Shown piece after piece: positions 1 through 8,800 of a stretch of DNA of 22,538 nucleotides (the stretch's first letter is position 1; the number at the start of each line of letters is the position of its first letter). The position numbers and the translations under genes were made by a program. This stretch comes from Zygnema cylindricum (lineage: Eukaryota > Streptophyta > Zygnematophyceae > Zygnematales > Zygnemataceae). Under the pieces are notes generated by a model. It searched no databases, had not been told where the DNA came from, and worked only from the letters and a program-made list of their open reading frames with translations. Location: contig JBBHKE010002456.1 in assembly GCA_037447655.1 (NCBI GenBank), positions 1 through 22,538 of the forward strand, read 5' to 3'.

Positions 1-300
1 CGTAGACGCGTCGACGGAATTATGAGGCTAACTGAATTATAGAAATAATAGAGTTCAACGCTACAATAGTGCGTCTTTGTCTGGCGCGATTATGAACGTA
101 CATTCTTTTGTTGCAACTGTACATCAAGGAAAGAAACCTCTCCTGCGCTTGACTTTTTCGTTTCTATGTCTCAGTTCCACTGGCTACTTAATTTCAACTG
201 ACAAGATTCGACTACAGTACCGGTAGCAAAAATGGTATTCGGCGAAAGTAGTCATCGTCATTTCGTACCAGGCTTGCATGAATTACTGTAAAGCACAAAC
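1..300. other. non-coding AT-rich sequence, nothing recognised
   Basis: No convincing reading frame, RNA gene or clear repeat partner was seen here. The composition resembles the repeat-derived DNA that follows, so it may be the flank or decayed end of those elements. Confidence 0.4.
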
Positions 301-844
301 ACAGTACAGTAATCGTTATTAGTGTCAAAGTTTAAATAGTGCTGAAGAGAATTTACCGTAATTGATGCTAATTAAGAATTTGATTTTTTTTTTTCAGTTG
401 TATTCTAATTTCGGCATTATGCTAATTTGGGAACAACAAAAATGGAATATTCGTTGTACGATTATATACATTAATATATGTATCCTCAGAAAATAGTTGA
501 AATCGTACGCCGTCGTTAAATATAAATATCCATACATCTTATACTAATTTAGGTGTAAAACTAATCGCGTTTTTTTAACGCATGTTCCTATGCTTTCGCG
601 TCTGATTTAATTCATTTTTTGTAAAATTTTCGCTTGAAAAAGTACATTTATGTACGGTCTGACATCGACCGTACACCACACTATTTAGATCTTATTGTAC
701 CTTTGTTCTTTATGCTATTTTGTACGGTACCTTAATTAACTTAAAGGAAAAATTAAAATCATGTATCTTATTTGAGGAAAAAAATCAAAATTTTAAGAAC
801 CCAAATTAGTGACTTTGACACTAATAACGATTCGCGGTGTACTG
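301..844. repeat. inverted-repeat-bounded element, MITE-like
   Basis: A perfect 20-base inverted repeat sits at 311-330 (AATCGTTATTAGTGTCAAAG) and 813-832. Imperfect extensions carry CAGTAC on each outer side, giving a unit of about 544 bp. No open frame lies inside. I see no clear target-site duplication, so membership of a DNA transposon family is an inference from the size and the inverted ends. The core of the end (CTAATAACGAT, or its G variant) recurs elsewhere in the window, for example near 7843-7853 and 18306-18317. Confidence 0.5.
611..688 (-). repeat. repeat block, inverted copy of 1763-1842
   Basis: Read on the minus strand, this block matches 1763-1842. Shared landmarks are AAATAGTGTGGTGT (complement of 673-686, direct at 1764-1777), a following pair of GTAC tetramers and an AAGTGAAAAAGT-like run. 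It lies inside the 301-844 unit. Confidence 0.45.
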
Positions 845-923
845 TCCCGTATTTATACTTGCTGTCGTAAGCATTTCCATGGAGGAAAAATCCTGCTTGC
901 GAATTGTGTTTCCCTATATGTAT

Positions 924-1250
924 AGGGAATTGTTAACCGCAACGACATTTTTTGTTGCGCGCAAGTACAGTAGTTGTTCAAAATTATACATTTGAGGTAC
1001 ATTTTAGTACAAGTTGCGTACCTTTGAGTTCAAATTTGACGGTCAATATGTTAAACAACTTTGACTAGCAAAATATTGTAACTAGTGTTAAAAAAGTGTC
1101 GCGCTTGCGAACGTCGACCGTCATAAAAAAAAAAAACAATTCACACGGCAGTCGCAAGTTTAGGCTAACAAAACTGCGGCAACCACATGTAAAAAGAATG
1201 GTTGCCCGCGGGTAGTTTCTCACTTCACGTGAGCTCCACTTTGAGAGCAT
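924..1250 (+). repeat. foldback-element arm, copy R1
   Basis: This is one of four related arms in the first 4.3 kb. In order it has AGGGAATT, a GTAC array (ATAC 986, GTAC 997, 1007 and 1018, GTTC 1028), a GACGGTCAAT-like stretch, CGTCGACCGTCAT, ATTCACACGGC, CTGCGGCAACCACATGTAAA, and an end reading GTGAGCTCC then GAGAGCAT. It resembles R2 (3085-3534) over its whole length. No coding capacity is seen; the short frames here are chance. Confidence 0.55.
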
Positions 1251-1618
1251 ACTGACATTTAGCTTATTAACAAAAGTGGAATACAATCGCGAACCGTTTC
1301 GGTGAACTTAGATACAAATTAAAGGACGACGTTATATGTATAAATTAACTCGCACGAAACGAAATAAACTTCGTACAAGATAACAAATTGTACTCGCCTA
1401 AAAATATCGATGAAACTAAATGGTAGAAAAGCGCGTCGTCACGCGCTACCAAATGAAACCACGCCATTTACAAATCAACATTCCTACGTTGACAACGTAC
1501 TTCACATTGATTCACATTCACGGAAAAAGTAAAATACACACATAAAAACAAAATATAATATGCACTTGAATGCCAACATGTGCTCTCACATTGGAGCTCA
1601 CGTGAAGTGAGAAACTAC
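1212..1618. repeat. inverted repeat pair with 39-bp arms
   Basis: Positions 1212-1250 and 1580-1618 are near-perfect reverse complements about a centre at 1415. They share GTAGTTTCTCACTTCACGTG, a GAGCTC and GAGAGCA(C/T). The 330-bp interior holds a degenerate copy of the palindrome arm found at 2095-2235, and a GCGCGTCGTCACGCGC block (1431-1446) shared in the opposite orientation with 3715-3732. Confidence 0.55.
1285..1420 (+). repeat. diverged copy of the 2095-2235 palindrome arm
   Basis: Both sequences run through ACAAATTAAAGGACG, TGTATAAA, then CGAAACGAAATAAACT and end near AAATATCGATG, with scattered substitutions and small indels. Only one arm is present here, so this copy is not itself a palindrome. 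Confidence 0.45.
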
Positions 1619-1762
1619 ACCGACAATCGCTATTAGCGTATTCAACGCTAATTCGGCCCCGCTTTTTTTTTCCAAATTCTTAAATAGCATATTTTTTTTT
1701 TAACTTTACGCCATTTAGGGTTTTTTTTCCAATTAGCGTAAAAACGAAAGTATGTTGTCATT

Positions 1763-1842
1763 TAAATAGTGTGGTGTGCGGTAAGTGTCATACCGTACAA
1801 AATTGTACATTTTTAAGTGAAAAAGTATAATTTATGAGTTTT
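1763..1842 (+). repeat. repeat block, inverted copy of 611-688
   Basis: It matches the reverse complement of 611-688 about a centre at 1225, with GTAC tetramers at 1795 and 1806, 11 bp apart. The centre differs from that of the 1212/1618 pair, so the inverted structures are overlaid rather than one simple hairpin. Confidence 0.45.
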
Positions 1843-2094
1843 AGTAACCGTGGACGTATTAGAATATGCGCTCTAAAAAAGAGATGAAATCGGGTTGTCA
1901 AATATCACGTTCGCACATATTGGCCCAACAATTACGTTTCAACTGTGTGAACGTACTATTTGTGTATGATTTGTCAAACTTTGTACAAATACCTATATTA
2001 GTGTAAGCATGTTTGCGACTGACATCTTTTTTTTCAAAACCCAAATTAGAATTAGTAAACAATTAGAATGTATGTTTTTTTTTAAATTTTGTAG

Positions 2095-2376
2095 GGCCGC
2101 AGAAATGAAATCTACTCGCGAAACCTTAGACTAAACTTGGACACAAATTAAAGGACGGCGTATTGCATGTATAAACTCGTACGAAACGAAATAAACTCCG
2201 TACAAAATAAAAAAGCTTACCCGCGGATAAATATCGATGTTTATCGGCGGGTAAGCTTTTTTATTTTGTACGGAGTTTATTTCGCTTCGTGCGAGTTTAT
2301 ACATGCAGTATGTCGTCCTTTAATTTGTGTCCAAGTTCAGTGTAACGGTTCGCGAGTAGATTTCATTTTTGCGGCC
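2095..2376. repeat. 282-bp spacerless near-perfect palindrome
   Basis: Each 141-base arm is the reverse complement of the other, centred between 2235 and 2236 on ATCGAT. Comparing the arms base by base, I count 12 mismatches and no indels (about 91% identity). Outer ends are GGCCGC and GCGGCC. The arms contain AAGCTTACCCGC, CGTACAAAATAAAAAAGCTT and ACACAAATTAAAGGACG. Reading frames across it, such as one at 2167-2391, are by-products of the symmetry. It may be a foldback transposon or the fused ends of one; which is unknown. Confidence 0.85.
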
Positions 2377-2552
2377 AAGTCAAATGCATAGATGTCCTAT
2401 GCGCATTAAAGGCACGGATTAAACTAACGAATACTACCTTTTGTGTGCATTAAACAATTTCAAACTTTTAAAATTTGTAGGCAAAATTCGTATTTTTTTG
2501 CACTTTTTAAATTTAAATGTTTAAACATTGAAAACCCTAAAAACTGAAACGT

Positions 2553-2873
2553 GGAACAAACTAGCAGCGAGCGTCGGAATTTACGGCGTCTCCAACGGCA
2601 GTCCTCATAAAGACGGCGTGGAGGACAAATAAAAATACGCGTGCGAGACACCATAAATTATGCGGCTCGCGGCTCATGTAAAAATACGCGTGCGAGACGC
2701 CATAAATTCCGCGGCTCGCCGCTCATATAAAAATATGCGCGCGCAAATGAAGCAAAAGTGCAAAACTTATAAGTGCAACGAACTAGCGGCGAGCAGTGGA
2801 ATTTACGGCGTCTCCAACGACGACATCTTTCTGAAGACAGAGTGGAGGATAGGTAAAAAATACGCGCGCGCAA
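2553..2873. repeat. short tandem and inverted repeat cluster with a 49-bp unit
   Basis: AAAAATACGCG recurs at 2631, 2680 and, as AAAAATATGCG, at 2729, a period of 49. Each unit includes GCGAGAC(A/G)CCATAAATT and CGGCTCG. The block AGC(A/G)GCGAGC followed by GGAATTTACGGCGTCTCC appears directly at 2566 and 2786, and inverted at 2693-2722. It is more GC-rich than its surroundings. Small frames on both strands here are not supported as genes. Confidence 0.5.
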
Positions 2874-2937
2874 ATGAACCACTGTCTATTTTTTTGAAAA
2901 TGTCTGTACATTTTCCGTACATTTGAGACGTACAAAA

Positions 2938-2983
2938 TTTACGAAAGCTACGAAACAAACGAATACTACGTAGTTTTCGTAAA
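2938..2983. repeat. hairpin, 15-bp stem
   Basis: TTTACGAAAGCTACG (2938-2952) pairs with 2969-2983 at 14 of 15 positions across a 16-base loop. It lies between GTAC tetramers at 2906, 2917 and 2930 and the R2 element. Confidence 0.5.
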
Positions 2984-3032
2984 AAAGTCCAAATCCGTAC
3001 GAAATTGGACATTTATGGTCAAATATCAGTGT

Positions 3033-3534
3033 GTGCTCTCACATACGTGAAGTGATGAACTACCCGTGCGCAACCATTTTATTTAGGGAATTGATCATGA
3101 CAGTGACTGTTTTGGTTGCGCACAGTCACTTACGTCACTTTGTCAGAAATTGTACGTTTGAAGTACATATTGGTACAAATTAAGTACCGTTGAGTACAAA
3201 TCCGACGGTCAATCGGTTGGACAACTTTGACTTTCAAAATATTGTTTCAGCCGCTTAAGATTTTGCTGCGCTTGCGGACGTCGACCGTAATAATAAAATT
3301 AGAAATTCACACGGCCGGCGAACGTTTACGGTAGCAAAACTGCGGCAACCACATGTAAATAAAATTGTTGCGGACAGTCACTTTTTGTCTTTACGTGACG
3401 TCGACCGTCATTATAAAATTAGAAATTCACACGGCCGGCGAATGTTTACGGTAACAACTGCGGCAACCACATGTAAATAAAAGTGTTGCGGACAGTCACT
3501 TTTTTTCTTTACGTGAGCTCCAAGGTGAGAGCAC
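3033..3534 (+). repeat. foldback-element arm, copy R2, with an internal 120-bp tandem duplication
   Basis: Perfect 10-base inverted ends GTGCTCTCAC (3033-3042) and GTGAGAGCAC (3525-3534) bound the block. From AGGGAATTGATCATGA at 3085 it follows the R1 order: a five-member GTAC array (3152, 3163, 3173, 3184, 3194), then GTCGACCGT, ATTCACACGGCCGGCG and CTGCGGCAACCACATGTAAA. The section starting at GTCGACCGT is duplicated with a period of 120 (3280 and 3400). No coding capacity. Confidence 0.6.
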
Positions 3535-3795
3535 TTAGCCGCGAAATTGAAATTTAGTCGTCTAAACGTTACATCAAACTTAGACGCTAATTGAAACGAA
3601 TCCTCTTTAAACTAAAGTACTATAAGTCTTGTACGCAATTATTAAAACGCACGAAACGAAAGCTTGCTGTCAATGTAAGAATGTTGATTCATAGATAGTG
3701 TGGCTCGATTTCGTCGCGCGTGACGACGCGCATTTTTCTCATTTTATTTCAATTGATATTTTACGTTGGTTCGTTTTTTTAATAGTGTACAAAGT
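3535..3795. repeat. central segment between arms R2 and R3
   Basis: It contains GTCAATGTAAGAATGTTGATT and CGCGCGTGACGACGCGC (3716-3732). These match, in the opposite orientation, the interior of the earlier unit at about 1411-1500. I take it as the unique middle of an element whose arms are R2 and R3. Confidence 0.45.
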
Positions 3796-4034
3796 TTATT
3801 TCGGCCGTGTGAATTTCTGATTTTTTTATGACGGTCGATGTCCGCAAGCGCGCCAAAATTTTAAGAGGTTGAAACAATATTTTGAAAGTCAAAGCTGTCC
3901 AACCGATTGACAGTCGAACTTGTACTCAAAGGTACTTTATTTGTACCAATATGTACTCCAAACGTACAATTTTTGACAAAATGACGTAAGTGACTGTGCG
4001 CAACCAAAACAGTCACTGTCATGATCAATTCCCT
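3796..4034 (-). repeat. foldback-element arm, copy R3 (inverted relative to R2)
   Basis: This is the reverse complement of the outer part of R2. It includes GGCCGTGTGAATT, a GTAC array (3922, 3932, 3943, 3953, 3964), the GTGACTGTGCGCAACCAAAA block and ATGATCAATTCCCT at 4021-4034, which pairs with 3085-3098. With R2 it forms an inverted-arm element of about 1 kb. Confidence 0.6.
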
Positions 4035-4076
4035 TTATTTATATGTGGCTGCCGCAGTTTTGTTACAGGAAACCTG

Positions 4077-4304
4077 CGTCGGCCGTGTGAATTGGTTTTT
4101 TTTTTATGACGGTCGACGTTCGCAAGCACGAGACTTTTTTAACCGCCAGTACAATACTCCGCCAGTCAAAGTTGTTCGACGGATTGACCGGCAAATCTGA
4201 ATTTAATGGTACGTAGCTTGTACGAAACTGTACTTCAAATGTACAATTTTTGACAACTATCTGCGCGCAGCAAAAATCGTCTCTGCGATTAGCAATTCCC
4301 TTTT
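4077..4304 (-). repeat. foldback-element arm, copy R4
   Basis: A second minus-oriented arm lies directly downstream of R3. It begins with GGCCGTGTGAATTGG, carries GACGGTCGACGTTCGCAAGC and a GTAC array (4209, 4220, 4230, 4241), and ends with CAATTCCCT. It is more diverged from R2 than R3 is. Confidence 0.55.
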
Positions 4305-4790
4305 TGTAATTACTGAACACGATGACGTAGGCTACCCCGCCAATTCCTGAAAAACCTGTTCCATAGCGTAATTGAGTTTATAACTGGAAGTTAATACAAC
4401 AGACTGAACAGAGAACTGTCTTTGCAGCATGTGACCAATCACTACAGTATAGCACTGGACTACCATTCACATGATGTGTCGTAAATGTGTAGTTCGCATT
4501 GCTGTAGTTTCATGACGGTGATATGACCCTGACCATGACGTAATGTGACATGACGTGATGTATCGTGACGTGACATTATAGCTCAGCAGGAAGTACAGTA
4601 AAGTCGAGGAGGTTTTACTTCAACCAAATTCCATCTGCATACATTGCTCATCTTTTGCAGCAAGTGGAAGGCAGTAAACTGCGATTCCAAGTAATTCTCG
4701 CCAAATTACAACGAATTTCACGATCGATTTGCAGTATTGAAGAGCCGCATCTGTTAGAAAACATGCAGTAGTGACTAAATCTGATAATTT
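4305..4790. other. non-coding region upstream of the peptidase gene
   Basis: No gene was recognised. The repeats stop here and the composition becomes less AT-rich. The distal promoter of the downstream gene probably lies in this stretch, but no TATA box can be placed with confidence. Confidence 0.4.
4513..4570 (+). promoter_or_regulatory. cluster of four TGACG motifs
   Basis: TGACG occurs at 4513, 4536, 4551 and 4566, three of them as TGACGT. Spacing is 23, 15 and 15 bases, about 750 bp upstream of the peptidase start codon. TGACG is the core bound by TGA-type bZIP factors in plants. The stretch also reads as a degenerate TGACGTGATG-like tandem repeat, so regulatory function is only an inference. 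Confidence 0.3.
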
Positions 4791-4799
4791 TTACTGTCT

Positions 4800-4865
4800 T
4801 TTCCCTTCAATTCTCTCTCATTTATTCACCCCCTTTTATTCTCTCCCTTTTATTCTCTCTTAGAC
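4800..4865 (+). promoter_or_regulatory. pyrimidine patch, possible core-promoter region
   Basis: A CT-rich run includes two copies of CCTTTTATTCTCTC (4831 and 4847). Plant core promoters often carry pyrimidine patches near the transcription start. With about 460 bases to the start codon this would imply a long leader, possibly with a 5'-UTR intron. Confidence 0.2.
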
Positions 4866-5322
4866 ATGAAGTATTAAGGAGGAAGGCAGGGCTGGCAGGA
4901 GAGCCAGCACCTTCAGAAAAGTATATGCATGTACGTCCATTTCTACACAATTTTCTCACTTGTTTCAATGTTTCCTTGCTTAGTTTTTTGAAGACTTGTT
5001 TTTTTTCCAACAGACAAATCACAACCATCTTTTTCTCTGATGATTGACAATGGTTGTAGTCGTCCGATTTTCATTTGGTAGAAGTTTATGAGGCTTGTTC
5101 TGGTGGAAGAATCGCCAGTTTTTCCTCCTCTTCCTTTTTAGGGTTTAACTTTGGTCATTTCTCCGTCACACTTGTCGATCCTTACCTTTTTATTTCCATT
5201 TTTCAAGACAAAAAAGACATCGTACGGATACTGAACGACTTAGTGTCACTTTTTCCAGTTTCAATTCACAAATTCCAAGATCTTTCCTTTTTTTTGTCCG
5301 TTTTAGTTTGGCAGTGTGCAGG

Positions 5323-5802
5323 ATGACATTGACAGCTTTGGACAGCCAAGTGACTCGTGGCACCTCTGCCAGTCCTCCTCTAGAGGCCTCTGGCAGTAAA
5401 GAGAAAGATCGAGAGCGAGAACGCACTAGCGAGAGGGAAGGCGAGAGAGAAAGAGAGGGAGAGGGAGAGGTTCGTCGATTCCCTGTGGAAGCCATAGTGC
5501 AACATCCTCTCCCTGGATATGTGGCTCCTGCTGCTTTGTCGTTTTCCCCGGATGACCGTCTTGTCTCCTACCTCTTCAGTCCAGAGGGGACTCTGAGCAG
5601 AAAACTTTTCGCATTTGATCCTGTCACCAGGCAACAGAAGCTTCTGGTCACTCCTCCGGGGGGAGGGGTAGATGAGGGGAACATATCAACGGCAGAGAAA
5701 TTGAGGAGGGAAAGACTGAGAGAGAGGGGCCTTGGAGTCACAAGATATGATTGGTCCAAGACGGGGGCTGTGCCTAGAATTCTGGTGCCTCTGCCTGGAG
5801 GG
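5323..5802 (+). CDS. exon 1 of the dipeptidyl peptidase
   Basis: It encodes residues 1-160. Residues 26-52 are almost all Glu, Arg, Lys and Gly, from a purine-rich GAGA-type tract (5396-5472). Family similarity begins at IVQHPLPGY (58-66) and continues through SFSPDD and [18 protein letters not shown]. The donor is GGG|GTAGGT at 5803. A GTATTT four bases downstream would shift phase, so the first is preferred. Confidence 0.88.
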
Positions 5803-8800
5803 GTAGGTATTTCTGTTTCATTCTCTCTTTCTTTCTTGCTTCCTTTCTCTTTTCTCGCTTTTTCTTTCTCTCATTTTCTCATCTCTTAACCTGTCACCTC
5901 TGACACTTTCACACTGCATCCGCTTCTCTTTCTCGTACACTTCCCCTGGCTGGTGCTTGCTCCCTCTCTTTTTCTCTTTCTTTCTTCCGTTCCCTTCCCT
6001 CTCAATACTGTACATGTTTGGTGCATTTGCCCTTTTAGAGTCTTTAAGGACCTTCAAAGGGAAAATATTTGCAGGTCGAGTGAGTTTTTTTCATCGTCTT
6101 TTTTTTTTGGGGTGAATTGGCGTGATTCGTTCGTACCTGCACATTTTCTTGTTTGGTTTGACTCAATATCAGAGGGCATGTATTTCGGTTTCCTCTTTGT
6201 TTGTCTCTGTGGCAGTTTTTAAAGCTACTTTTTTCAGTCGTGTCATAGGTTGGTTAGACAGTCGCGATTACTGGCGTTACTGGCCAGTAATTGCAATAAC
6301 CATACAGAGAAATGTAAGATTTGTACACTGTACGTTTCATACATTTTTCTTTACGTTTACTGTGATTATTTGCAGTAATTGACATTGAAAGTCATGTCAT
6401 GTTAAATTAGCAATTAAGTGGCTGAAAATGTGCAATATTTTTTTTCAGTGAAAATCTCTCTGCTTTAATATTCCATTTCAACAAGAGTCGCCTTGATGTT
6501 CGTGAGGTTATCAAAGCTTGAGAAACTCTGTTACACGTGTGGGATAATACGAAAATTCATCATGTTACTGCATATTTTTTAACTTATGAAAGCATTCTGT
6601 TGGGATTTTGGTTCAGATTTATATGGGCAGGGTGCTTCATTGCATCAAGTACACGGGAGCCTAATCTATGAATAAACATGGAATAATCTTATGAAGAAAT
6701 ATGGGGGGGATTCTGGTTCAGATTTATGTACAGGATGGACCAGGTGCAGAACTCCGTTTACGAGTCCCGGCAACTTCCGGTTCTCCTATTTTAGATCCAC
6801 AAATGGCACCCGATGGCTCCTCTGTGGCATACGTGCGAGAAGACGAGCTTTGGGTTGTTTCAACAGTTGAAGGAGAGCCTCGACAAATCACGTTCGGTGC
6901 CAAACAGTCGGGAATAGTGAGTGGACTCTGTGATTTTCAGCTTTAAACCAAATGTCATATGAATGAAGTTCTTGTCGAGAGGTTAAAGTTTTAGGCCAAT
7001 TGGGTTTTTCTTTTTGTCGAAAATCATAATAGAACCAGATCATAATAAATCCTTTGCATGCGGTTCCTCACTTCTCTTGTGTCATGGTGGGCATGAGATT
7101 TCAGCAGCCTCATGGTGATCATATCATGTGTAATTGGCTAATTCTCATTTGGTCTATTTTGGTTACTTTTTCTTATGCATAAGTGGTTAGGAAGGTTAGG
7201 GAATTTTCACTCGTTGAAAGCCATTTACAGAATTGAGTGAATTAAATGCAGTGTACTGCTTCTTTCTGTGTAGATGCATAAGTTCTATTCATACAGGGCT
7301 TGTTTTGTCTTTCAATTTTTTTTGCTATATAAATCCCTCCATTTTTGACAGAACTGTTTTACTTTAATACGTTTGATCCACTTTTAAAGAGAATGTTGTT
7401 TTTGTCAAAGGTGAGTATGACTGACATGTCAATGTTTTCGACTTTTCTGCCTTCATTTTACTTGATGCAGACACATGGATTGGCAGAATATATCGCTCAG
7501 GTGAGGAGTACTTACCCTTTCATGCTTAGACAGCTAACTTCAAAGATAGTATTCATCCTTACTCCCTTTTTTTGGGCAGAAAAGCTGCCTGTTTTGCATG
7601 TCACTATTTCTTTGCGCTTTGTTTTGTGCTCAATCAGCTAAACCGTGAATCCTTATTAGAGTGAAGTATTTGTTAGAGTAGGGTTTATGTTAGTGTGGCT
7701 GATTCTAATTCAGTTACAACTGATGTGGCTGGTTGTGGACTTCTTAATTAATTAGCGCTAAGGAAAAAACAGTTAGGAGTCATTGAAACTATTTTAGGTT
7801 CAAAGTGTAAAATTTAGTGGCACCCATTAACTTTCACTCATGCTAATAACGATGCCCGGTGTAGTCGATTGAAGAACTTGACTGCAGTTAAATTGTCTGT
7901 CTCTGCTCATAGCTAATTTGAGCTAGTTTACTATTTGGGATTTTGTTGCTTTTTCACATTTGCAATAAACTTCGGCAAGTATGTTCATTTTCATTATTTT
8001 GTTTCTGACAGGAAGAAATGGAAAGACGAAATGGGTTTTGGTGGTCGCAAGACAGCAAATTTATTGCATTCACAGAGGTTGATTCAACGAATATCCCTGC
8101 TTTCAGAATAATGCATCAGGGAAAGGCAATTGTGGGAGCTGAAGCAGAGGAAGATCACGCTTATCCTTTTGCAGGACAAGCGAATGTGAAAGTTCGGTTG
8201 GGAGTAGTTCCTGTAGAAGGAGGAGAAATACAGTGGATGGATTTAAATTGTGGAGTTGGAGGACCAGGAAATGAGGAAGAATATTTGGCGAGGGTTTTGT
8301 GGATGCCTGATGGTAGTCTCACTGTACAAGTACAGAACAGGGAACAGACAAGGCTTCGTTTACTGAAACTTGACACAAACACGGGTCAAAGGAAGGTTCT
8401 ATTGGTGGAGGAGAGCAGTACGTGGATTAATTTACATGAATGTTTTACACCTCTTCATAAGGGGGTTGGAAAACTTTCTGGAGGGTTCATTTGGGCGAGT
8501 GAACGGACTGGATATCGACACCTTTACATGTATGACAAAGAAGGAACTTGTCTAGGGTCAATCACTGAGGGAGAGTGGATGGTGGAACAAGTGGCAGGGG
8601 TAGATGAAGGGGCTGGTGTTGTGTATTTTACTGGAACAATGGACAGTCCTTTGGAAACTCATCTTTACTCCACAAAACTTGTTTCAGAAAATGGAGGAAA
8701 TGTTTCAAAACCTAAGAGGCTCACTCAAGGAAAAGGACGACATGTGACTGTAGTGGATCATCAGTTACAGCGATTTGTGGACATTCACGACAGTCTTGAC

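Noticed and set aside
2167-2391. 74-codon frame across the palindrome
   Set aside because: The symmetry of the palindrome removes stops; there is no start context, motif or partner.
1-4304. CRISPR-like or prokaryotic defence array suggested by repeated blocks
   Set aside because: The repeats are irregular, inverted and long, without uniform spacers, and the adjacent gene has spliceosomal introns.
5075-5326. 83-codon frame upstream of the peptidase as an extra 5' exon
   Set aside because: It is in a different frame from exon 1, is low in complexity and has no similarity to family N-termini.
5190-5759. Minus-strand frames rich in Ser and Leu opposite exon 1
   Set aside because: They are the antisense of the GAGA-rich coding exon and show no independent motif.
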